Below, piece by piece: positions 1 to 4,571 of a stretch of DNA of 5,085 nucleotides. Under the pieces are notes generated by a model. It saw nothing but the letters and a program-made list of their open reading frames with translations. It ran no database searches and was not told where the DNA came from. The stretch lies in assembly GCA_027618855.1 (NCBI GenBank), contig JAQCID010000108.1, positions 1-5,085 of the forward strand. The letters are read 5' to 3'. Every line of letters begins with the position of its first letter. Within the stretch, counting starts at the first letter, position 1. A program made the translations under genes and the position numbers. The stretch comes from Bacteroidota bacterium. GTDB taxonomy: Bacteria > Bacteroidota > Bacteroidia > Flavobacteriales_D > Sanyastnellaceae.

Positions 1-909
1 CTTGGCAGCATCGTTTTGGCGCCTGGCTTTATGAATTTTGAATCCACACTTCAAAATTGGGGACCATTTTTGGCGGCCCATGGCATTGTTACAATGACGA
101 TCGGAACGAATTACCTCACCGACAGTCCTACGCAAAGAAAAGAAGCTTTGTTAGATGCCATTGTCACTTTAAAAGAAGAGCAAACCAGAGTCGGCTCTCC
201 ACTCTTCAATGCGCTCGATATCGATCGTTTTGCCGTAGGAGGTTTCTCTATGGGCGGTGGTGGAGCGCAACTCGCAGCAGCAATCGACCCTTCGATTAAG
301 GCGGTCATCGCACTCTACCCCTATCTGAACAACGTGAGCGAAGCAATGCTTAACCACAGCAGTCCATTGCTTGTCATCGCTGGGGAAATCGATCTCATCG
401 CAATCCCAAATCTGCATGCAAACGTCCATTATGCCGCAACACCAGACAGCACCCCCAAGCAACGGTATGAAGTTCAAAACACCGGCCACGATCCTCTCAT
501 AGGGCCTTATGGTGGCTACGGAGAAGTAGGTTCAAAAGTACTGTGCTGGCTCGAAGCATTCCTGAACGCCGACCACTGCTACTGCCCACCCCTACTCAAT
601 ATTCCTGCTACAGCGTCCGATTTCGAACACAATATCGTGTGCGAGACCTTATTTGTTCAGGGATGTACTGACGTGACAGCCTGCAACTACAGCCCTGACG
701 CCACTGTCGAAGACGGAAGTTGTGAATCACAATCGTGTGCCTGCCCTGGCGACATCACGGGCGACTACGCGGTTACTGTAGCGGATGTCTTGTTGGCGCT
801 TTCTGAATTTGGATGTTTGGCGAACTGCACAGCCGATATCGATGGGAATGGCTATGTGAACGTTTCTGACATTCTAGATTTGTTAGCCCTGTTCGGCACT
901 GCCTGCTAA
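1..909 (+). CDS. PETase/cutinase-like secreted alpha/beta-hydrolase with C-terminal dockerin-like tail (5' partial)
   Basis: The frame is open from base 1, so the start and any signal peptide lie outside; residues here count from base 1. Residues 5-190 align without large gaps to the polyester hydrolase family (IsPETase, cutinase-like and BTA-hydrolases): PGF at 8-10, WGP-LA-HG at 20-28, nucleophile motif GFSMGGGG at 81-88 with Ser83, GEID with Asp131, and TGHD with His163. Triad spacing (48 and 32 residues) is close to IsPETase (46 and 31), and by offset about 77 N-terminal residues are missing. C195 and C214, either side of a conserved SDF, match the family's C-terminal disulfide. A cysteine module (221-241) and two dockerin-like repeats (from 251 and 279) end the protein. 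The expected reaction is hydrolysis of ester bonds in lipids or polyesters outside the cell; PET cleavage itself is unproven. No type IX sorting domain is visible. GC is about 50%, well above the gene-poor DNA that follows. Confidence 0.9.
   Translation, partial: LGSIVLAPGFMNFESTLQNWGPFLAAHGIVTMTIGTNYLTDSPTQRKEALLDAIVTLKEEQTRVGSPLFNALDIDRFAVGGFSMGGGGAQLAAAIDPSIKAVIALYPYLNNVSEAMLNHSSPLLVIAGEIDLIAIPNLHANVHYAATPDSTPKQRYEVQNTGHDPLIGPYGGYGEVGSKVLCWLEAFLNADHCYCPPLLNIPATASDFEHNIVCETLFVQGCTDVTACNYSPDATVEDGSCESQSCACPGDITGDYAVTVADVLLALSEFGCLANCTADIDGNGYVNVSDILDLLALFGTAC
661..723 (+). other. Cysteine module 'GCTD-x-TACNY...DGSC' in the hydrolase
   Basis: This 21-residue module (residues 221-241 of the open frame) has Cys222, Cys228 and Cys241 and the core TACNYS. 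It links the hydrolase domain to the dockerin-like tail. The same module recurs in the 419-aa protein downstream, with 14 of 21 residues identical by my alignment. Such modules are frequent in extracellular proteins of marine Bacteroidota; their function is not established, and a small disulfide-linked spacer is my inference. Confidence 0.8.
751..906 (+). repeat. Two dockerin-like calcium-loop repeats at the hydrolase C-terminus
   Basis: There are two repeats with a 28-residue period, starting at residues 251 and 279. Loop 1 reads D251-x-T253-x-D255...D262 and loop 2 reads D279-x-D281-x-N283-G...D290, which fits the 12-position calcium loop of dockerin/EF-hand repeats. Each is followed by a leucine-rich helix ending in FG (LSEFGC; LLALFGTAC). 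Classical type I dockerins bind cohesins. No cohesin gene is in the window, so the partner is unknown. Confidence 0.75.
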
Positions 910-954
910 CCCCAACGCATGCCCTGTCGTAACTTAAGTCACTTAGCGCTTTCT

Positions 955-1107
955 TTAATCCTTCATGTTAATTATAAGAGCAGCAAGTACACCAGGAACC
1001 CAACCAAAACATGTCAATATTGATACTATAACTATTGATCCACATCCCTTATCAAGAACGGCAAGTGGAGGTAATATAATTGCCAATAATACTTTGAAAC
1101 ATCCCAT
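955..1107 (-). CDS. YqaE/Pmp3-family small membrane protein (UPF0057)
   Basis: This 50-residue frame is below usual length cut-offs but has the family signature: an ILPPLAV motif at residues 11-17, a DKGCGS turn at 19-24, and the second hydrophobic segment with FGWVPGV at 34-40, ending NMKD. Order and spacing match bacterial YqaE and yeast Pmp3 (PP-L-V, then a K-G turn, then ILT-x-G-x-PG), which are about 50-55 residues long with two membrane helices. The family is linked to membrane potential and stress tolerance, but its molecular role is unclear. A second ATG lies one codon upstream (1108-1110), so the protein may be 51 residues. No Shine-Dalgarno sequence is seen. The gene is convergent with the hydrolase, leaving 45 bases between the stops. 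Three cysteines (3, 22, 33) are present. The overlapping 67-codon frame on the same strand shows no protein-like features. Confidence 0.85.
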   Translation of the reverse strand: MGCFKVLLAIILPPLAVLDKGCGSIVIVSILTCFGWVPGVLAALIINMKD

Positions 1108-1201
1108 CATGTAAAGATACTAAAATCTTACAGAAAGTTATGGGAAACGCATCTTTTGCGGGTACGTTAGTTGATGAATGGGAATAAGAAATTTCTAGTC
1201 T

Positions 1202-1209
1202 TACGTTTG
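1202..1209 (+). promoter_or_regulatory. Candidate -7 element for the 152-aa membrane protein
   Basis: TACGTTTG is an exact match to the Bacteroidota -7 consensus TAnnTTTG, about 58 bases before the ATG at 1268. No TTG or TTTG -33 element lies 19-21 bases upstream (the nearest triplet there is ATG at 1178-1180), so this is a weak call. On the other strand, CATATTTG (1208-1215) overlaps it through the palindrome TTTGCAAA and could serve the YqaE-type gene. Confidence 0.3.
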
Positions 1210-1267
1210 CAAATATGGCAATCATATAACTAACTTTCACGAAATTTATTTTCAATAATTAAACAAT

Positions 1268-1726
1268 ATGGACGCGCTCGTACTCATTGCCACAATACCT
1301 GTTTTTATATCCTTATATGGGGTCATAAAGAAGCAAAGATTCTTCTTTTTGCTTGGATACTTTTTATTTTCTTTTCTTGTTGTTCCTGATGAGATTTCAA
1401 GATACATAGACAGTCCAGACATTTCACATATTTTATTTGCAGTTGTTTTTGGACTTCAAGCCATTTTAACCTTTCCAAACAAACTCAATTATGATGGCAC
1501 AAAAGTTTTTAAGTCATTCGGAATTAAAACAATGGCATCTCTTTTTCTCATCAATATTATAGCTGTATTATTAATAAATCTTCATCCTGAGTCATTGGTA
1601 GAAGATGTTCCAAATAATGGACAGACACTTAACATCGCAATGATTATTCATGGCGTTTTTGCATTGATACCATTGGTCGGTTGTTATCTAATGTTATCAA
1701 ACAAAATGGAGATAAAGTCAAACTAA
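1268..1726 (+). CDS. Hypothetical multi-spanning membrane protein, 152 aa
   Basis: I do not recognise the family. The protein is strongly hydrophobic, with about five likely membrane segments at residues 3-20, 25-40, 52-69, 88-105 and 123-143, short loops, and basic ends to loops (KKQR at 21-24, NKMEIK near the C-terminus). There is no signal peptide apart from the first helix, no cysteine cluster and no catalytic motif. The start is fixed by an in-frame stop at 1256-1258 with only this ATG before the first helix; no Shine-Dalgarno sequence is present, only the A/T-rich leader typical of Bacteroidota. GC is about 30% (17/60 in 1321-1380, 15/60 in 1501-1560), far below the flanking hydrolase and glycosyltransferase genes. 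Low GC partly reflects hydrophobic codons, but the flanking non-coding DNA is also AT-rich. The regular hydrophobic pattern supports a real gene. Confidence 0.7.
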   Translation: MDALVLIATIPVFISLYGVIKKQRFFFLLGYFLFSFLVVPDEISRYIDSPDISHILFAVVFGLQAILTFPNKLNYDGTKVFKSFGIKTMASLFLINIIAVLLINLHPESLVEDVPNNGQTLNIAMIIHGVFALIPLVGCYLMLSNKMEIKSN

Positions 1727-1792
1727 TCAACTTTAGTTAGAAATCTCTTCCCCCTAGTCTTGCTCTTGCTGTTACATGAGGTTATATGGGTG

Positions 1793-1806
1793 CGGTAGAA
1801 ATACCG
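1793..1806. other. Small hairpin with GAAA loop in the 1727-1881 spacer
   Basis: CGGTA (1793-1797), loop GAAA (1798-1801) and TACCG (1802-1806) form a perfect 5-bp stem closed by a GNRA-type tetraloop, with two further G-U pairs possible outside. No T-run follows on the plus strand, so it is not a normal terminator. I see no gene or other convincing element in the rest of the 155-base spacer. Confidence 0.35.
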
Positions 1807-1854
1807 TGTCTTCCACTTGAGGATATGCCTAGGTTACATATAAAATAATGGTTA

Positions 1855-1880
1855 TATCTTTTATGTCTTAAATGCAAGAC
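1855..1880 (+). promoter_or_regulatory. Candidate -7 element and start-proximal hairpin of the 419-aa secreted protein
   Basis: TATCTTTT (1855-1862) matches TAnnTTTG at all but the last base; no good -33 TTG is found at the right distance. Directly after it GTCTT (1865-1869) and AAGAC (1876-1880) form a 5-bp stem ending one base before the ATG at 1882. If transcription starts just after the -7 element, the mRNA would begin with this hairpin. There is no Shine-Dalgarno sequence. Confidence 0.3.
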
Positions 1881-1881
1881 G

Positions 1882-3141
1882 ATGAGACCCTTATTTGCCT
1901 TTTTAACATGCTTGATTGGTGTAAGTCTGGTTGGACAAGATTGTGAGTATAATTCTATCAATATTGAGGTCGTTGGTTCTGATGCAGCGATTGGATGGAA
2001 CATCACTCAAGACAATGGATGGGCCTTGGTTTCAGGAGCATTAGATTCATATGAAAACATTTGTCTTGAAGATGGGTGTTATCCTTTTAACATGTATGAT
2101 GGCAACGGAGATGGATGGATTGAGACTACAATCACAATTTCTTACTCATTGACAAATGAGGTGATATTCTCAGGAACACTGGAATATGGAAATGTTGAAT
2201 CATTAAATATTCAAATAGGAGATTCAATTGAATGTACTTCTGGCTTTATAGACCCCACGGCTTGTAACTACAGTAATGATGCTTCTGAAGACGATGGTTC
2301 TTGTATATATCCAGAAGAAGGAAACACATGTGACTCGTTTTGCCAAGAAGACCTTAACTCAGATGGGGTCATTACAATACAAGATTTACTTCTCATACTT
2401 AGCGAGTTCGGTTGCATTACAGCATGTGAGAATGATATCACTCAAGATGGGTATGTAGCCGTTGATGATTTGTTGCTTGTCCTTAGCGAGTTTGGAAACA
2501 GTTGTGAAGCTGAGCCTGAGTTCTCATGTGGAGAAGACATATCTCACGAAGGCTACGACTACAACACAGTTTTAATCGGTAATCAGTGTTGGTTCTCTGA
2601 GAACTGCCGTTACTTGCCTGAGGTATCGCCTTCCACCATCGTGAATGCGACAACTCCTTACTACTACGTATACGGCTTTGAAGATACAGATGTAGAAGTG
2701 GCTAAATCAACGGAAAACTTCGAGACTTATGGAGTCCTATACAACTGGCCTGCCGTGATGACTGAGGGTATTTGTCCTACAAGTTGGCATTTGCCATCAG
2801 ATGATGAATGGCAAAATCTAGAAATATCTTTGGGGATGAGTGCATCAATTGCAATGGAACTTGGCTTTAGAGGAACAGATGAAGGATCTCAAATGAAATC
2901 TATTTCAGGTTGGTATAATAATGGAAATGGAACAAACACAAGTGGTTTCAACTCTAAACCTGGTGGTTTATTAGCTGGCATAGAATTCTACTACGGGCTT
3001 GAACTTCATGCGTTTTGGTGGACATCAACGGCCACAGACAACAACTATTTAGCACGTCAACTTGTATTTAGTGATACTTCAATCTCTCGACAATTTGAAA
3101 ACCCAACTGTAGGTTTTTCCGCCTGCTGCATAAAAGACTAA
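1882..3141 (+). CDS. Secreted FISUMP-domain protein with dockerin-like repeats, 419 aa
   Basis: Residues 1-19 are a signal peptide (RPLFAFL, then hydrophobic, ending SLVGQ; cleavage probably near Gly18/Gln19). Residues 20-115 form a beta-rich domain with ICLEDGCY at 60-67 and the acidic loop YDGNGDGW at 72-79, a pattern common in extracellular Bacteroidota proteins. A cysteine module follows at 121-141, then two dockerin-like repeats (157-208). The C-terminal part, about 216-419, is a FISUMP domain (Fibrobacter succinogenes major paralogous domain): YDYNTVLIGNQCWFSENCRY at 225-244, YGVLYNWPAVM at 283-293, CPTSWHLPSDDEW at 298-310, QMKSISGW at 337-344, FWWTST near 378-383, and the closing GFSACCIKD. 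FISUMP domains are abundant in secreted Bacteroidota and Fibrobacter proteins; substrate or partner is not established. No type IX sorting domain is visible at the end. The ATG at 1882 is the only start that yields the signal peptide. The product probably acts at the cell surface or outside the cell. Confidence 0.92.
   Translation: MRPLFAFLTCLIGVSLVGQDCEYNSINIEVVGSDAAIGWNITQDNGWALVSGALDSYENICLEDGCYPFNMYDGNGDGWIETTITISYSLTNEVIFSGTLEYGNVESLNIQIGDSIECTSGFIDPTACNYSNDASEDDGSCIYPEEGNTCDSFCQEDLNSDGVITIQDLLLILSEFGCITACENDITQDGYVAVDDLLLVLSEFGNSCEAEPEFSCGEDISHEGYDYNTVLIGNQCWFSENCRYLPEVSPSTIVNATTPYYYVYGFEDTDVEVAKSTENFETYGVLYNWPAVMTEGICPTSWHLPSDDEWQNLEISLGMSASIAMELGFRGTDEGSQMKSISGWYNNGNGTNTSGFNSKPGGLLAGIEFYYGLELHAFWWTSTATDNNYLARQLVFSDTSISRQFENPTVGFSACCIKD
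2242..2304 (+). other. Cysteine module 'D-PTACNY...DGSC' in the FISUMP protein
   Basis: Residues 121-141 repeat the module of the hydrolase: DPTACNYS and DDGSC are kept, but the first cysteine of the usual 'GC-xD' opening is replaced by Phe122. Cys118, just before it, may substitute in disulfide pairing (inference). Confidence 0.75.
2350..2505 (+). repeat. Two dockerin-like calcium-loop repeats in the FISUMP protein
   Basis: The period is 28 residues, as in the hydrolase. Loop 1: D157-x-N159-x-D161-G-x-I...D168. Loop 2: D185-x-T187-x-D189-G-x-V...D196. Each is followed by an LSEFG helix end. The repeat is visible in DNA too: CTTAGCGAGTT occurs at 2398-2408 and again at 2482-2492, 84 bases apart. 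Unlike the hydrolase tail, this pair sits in the middle of the protein, between the N-terminal domain and FISUMP. Confidence 0.75.
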
Positions 3142-3172
3142 AGAATAAAGACAAGCTGAATACCCAGTAAAC

Positions 3173-3202
3173 AAAAAAAGGCCTTGCTTGCGCAAGACCT
3201 TT
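3173..3202 (-). terminator. Intrinsic terminator of tRNA-His
   Basis: Read on the minus strand, AGGTCTTGC and GCAAGGCCT form a 9-bp stem (one G-U pair) closed by a GCAA tetraloop, extended by A-T pairs at the base and followed by seven T (plus-strand A-run 3173-3179). It begins 8 bases after the tRNA 3' end, as expected for a tRNA terminator. On the plus strand the hairpin lacks a good T-run, so it is at best a weak terminator for the FISUMP gene that ends at 3141. Confidence 0.75.
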
Positions 3203-3209
3203 CACTTTG

Positions 3210-3284
3210 GGTGGATAATGGGATTTGAACCCACGACCCCTGGTACCACAAACCAGTGCTCTAACCAACTGAGCTATACCCACC
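3210..3284 (-). tRNA. tRNA-His (anticodon GUG)
   Basis: On the minus strand a full cloverleaf can be drawn: acceptor GTGGGTA with TATCCAC (one G-U pair), TA, D-stem GCTC/GAGC, anticodon stem CTGGT/ACCAG with loop TTGTGGT (anticodon GTG, plus-strand 3247-3249), five-base variable loop, T-stem GTGGG/CCCAT (one G-U pair) with loop TTCAAAT. The extra G-1 (3284) faces C73 (3210), the identity pair of bacterial tRNA-His. The bases after C73 are CAA, so the 3' CCA is not encoded and must be added after transcription. Confidence 0.97.
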
Positions 3285-3289
3285 ATAAT

Positions 3290-3301
3290 CCCCGAAGGGG
3301 G
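3290..3301 (-). other. Short GC hairpin in the tRNA-His 5' leader
   Basis: The plus strand reads CCCC-GAA-GGGG(G), so a 4-bp GC stem with a 3-base loop can form. By the promoter position it would lie at the very 5' end of the precursor, 5 bases before G-1. It may protect the leader or guide RNase P, but chance is possible. Confidence 0.35.
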
Positions 3302-3303
3302 TG

Positions 3304-3333
3304 CAAAGATAAACTTAAGTTTTGTTCGTACAA
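3304..3333 (-). promoter_or_regulatory. Promoter of tRNA-His, Bacteroidota type
   Basis: On the minus strand TATCTTTG (3304-3311) fits the -7 consensus TAnnTTTG exactly, and TTG (3331-3333) lies 19 bases upstream, the usual distance of the -33 element. Transcription would begin about 13-17 bases before the mature tRNA. Confidence 0.7.
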
Positions 3334-3351
3334 GTAAATGTGCCAAATTTG
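3321..3351 (+). promoter_or_regulatory. Candidate promoter of the glycosyltransferase unit
   Basis: TTTG (3321-3324), 19 bases, then CAAATTTG (3344-3351), one mismatch to TAnnTTTG. The predicted start point falls at or next to the ATG at 3357, which would give a leaderless or nearly leaderless mRNA. The -33 element lies inside the oppositely oriented tRNA-His promoter, so the two promoters overlap. Confidence 0.4.
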
Positions 3352-3356
3352 TCGTC

Positions 3357-4571
3357 ATGGAAAATACCCAAGGAATAAGAGTCTTGCATATTGCAAGTTG
3401 GTACCCGAGTAAGGTTCACGATTCATTGGGAAACTTCATACAGAGACATATCGCAGCAATAGCCACCAAACATAAAAGCGAGGTTTGGTATGCCTCACCC
3501 GTCTCTAATGAAAGTCCGTTGATGGGACGTTCGGAAGTCAGCAAAGGCGACGGGTTTTTAGAACGTATTGCGTATCCGAAAGCGACCAAACCCGGGTCTG
3601 TCGCAGTGACTCGAGCGCTGTTAAAGATGGTTCCTGGAGAAGAAATCTCAATGCCCGATTTGGTGCACCTCCACGTTGCATTTCCGGCTGGAAGGGCCGC
3701 GAGAATTTTGGCCGAGAGCTGGGATGTCCCACTCATCATTACAGAACATTGGACCGCATATCACGATTCACAGCACATCCCATTGTGGCGTCGCATTTCG
3801 ATGAGACGGACGGCGGCATATGCGTCCGCTTTTTGTCCTGTAACGGACCATCTGGGTGCAAAAATGCGCACGTTTAAAATGGTCAACATCACAGGTGCAA
3901 GCAACTATGTAACGGTACCCAACGTTGTGGATACTGACCGTTTCAAGCCATCCCCTGAAAAAGGCACAACGGATGAGGGGTTCCGGATTTTACATGTCAG
4001 CTCTCTTGATGAAAGCCAAAAAAACATTACTGGAATCATACATGCTTTATCTGCCCTCAGGACATCTCACCCGGATTTTAAATTCTCCGCGAAATTTATG
4101 GGAGGAAGCGACCCTGAGCGATTGACAAAACTGCGTCACTATGCCGCGTCTATGAACCTGACCGAACCTTGTGTGTTGTTTTCGGGGCCGAAAAACATCG
4201 AGGAGGTCGCCCGAGGAATGCAGATGGCAGATGCTTTGGTACTGTTCAGTAGAAAAGAAAATTTCCCTTGCGTGATCGCAGAAGCATGGGCGACCGGGGT
4301 TCCCGTGATTTCGACTGACGTAGGAGGGATTTCAGAACACCTCACCGAAAATTGTGGGCGTGGAATTCTAATTCCCAACGAAGATGAAAGCGCCTTGAGG
4401 TCCGCATTGGTTACGCTCGGGACGGAAGCAAAAATCGATGCTGTCGAAATAAGAAAATACGCAGTCGCTCATTTCAGCGTCGAAGCCGTGTCGAATGCGT
4501 ACGACGAAGTGTATCGAGAAGCTCTGTTGGGGAGACAGTCAAATGATGGTGACTCTTCGGAATTGCTGTGA
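3357..4571 (+). CDS. GT4-family glycosyltransferase
   Basis: This 404-residue GT-B fold enzyme would transfer a sugar from a nucleotide-sugar donor to a growing lipid-linked glycan at the cytoplasmic face of the inner membrane. The N-terminal acceptor domain starts VLHIASWYP (9-17) with the glycine-containing loop GNFIQRH (25-31), then DLVHLHVAFPAG (101-112) and ITEHW (128-132). The hinge region has VPNVVDTDRF (187-196). The C-terminal donor domain has the Rossmann-like start RILHVSSL (210-217) with Lys222, FSGPKN (275-280), ADALVLFS (291-298), and the EX7E pair Glu301/Glu309 in KENFPCVIAEA, followed by GVPVISTDVGG (314-324). Length is normal for GT4. The ATG is the only start that leaves the first beta strand near the N-terminus; no Shine-Dalgarno sequence precedes it. 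Sugar and acceptor cannot be read from the sequence. The overlapping flippase gene places it in a surface-polysaccharide cluster. Confidence 0.95.
   Translation: MENTQGIRVLHIASWYPSKVHDSLGNFIQRHIAAIATKHKSEVWYASPVSNESPLMGRSEVSKGDGFLERIAYPKATKPGSVAVTRALLKMVPGEEISMPDLVHLHVAFPAGRAARILAESWDVPLIITEHWTAYHDSQHIPLWRRISMRRTAAYASAFCPVTDHLGAKMRTFKMVNITGASNYVTVPNVVDTDRFKPSPEKGTTDEGFRILHVSSLDESQKNITGIIHALSALRTSHPDFKFSAKFMGGSDPERLTKLRHYAASMNLTEPCVLFSGPKNIEEVARGMQMADALVLFSRKENFPCVIAEAWATGVPVISTDVGGISEHLTENCGRGILIPNEDESALRSALVTLGTEAKIDAVEIRKYAVAHFSVEAVSNAYDEVYREALLGRQSNDGDSSELL

Noticed and set aside
169..489. 106-codon minus-strand frame inside the hydrolase
   Set aside because: Shadow of the catalytic domain, which is well supported on the plus strand; no motif in the product.
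930..956. TAAG/CTTA stem between the hydrolase and the YqaE-type gene as a bidirectional terminator
   Set aside because: Only four base pairs, and no clean T-run directly after the stem on either strand.
1052..1255. 67-codon minus-strand frame
   Set aside because: It overlaps the YqaE-type gene in another frame, and its product has no membrane pattern or motif; it is a by-product of AT-rich DNA.
1721..1738. AACTAA/TTAGTT hairpin at the stop of the 152-aa gene as terminator
   Set aside because: The 6-bp stem is all but GC-free and no T-run follows, so it is too weak to call.
1771..1840. Two GTTACAT copies and similar flanks as a repeat or riboswitch
   Set aside because: Only seven bases match exactly, and no known aptamer core can be recognised.
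3210..3284. tRNA-His as an integration site for the AT-rich block
   Set aside because: The tRNA 3' end faces the block, but I found no second copy of the tRNA 3' end in the window and no integrase gene.
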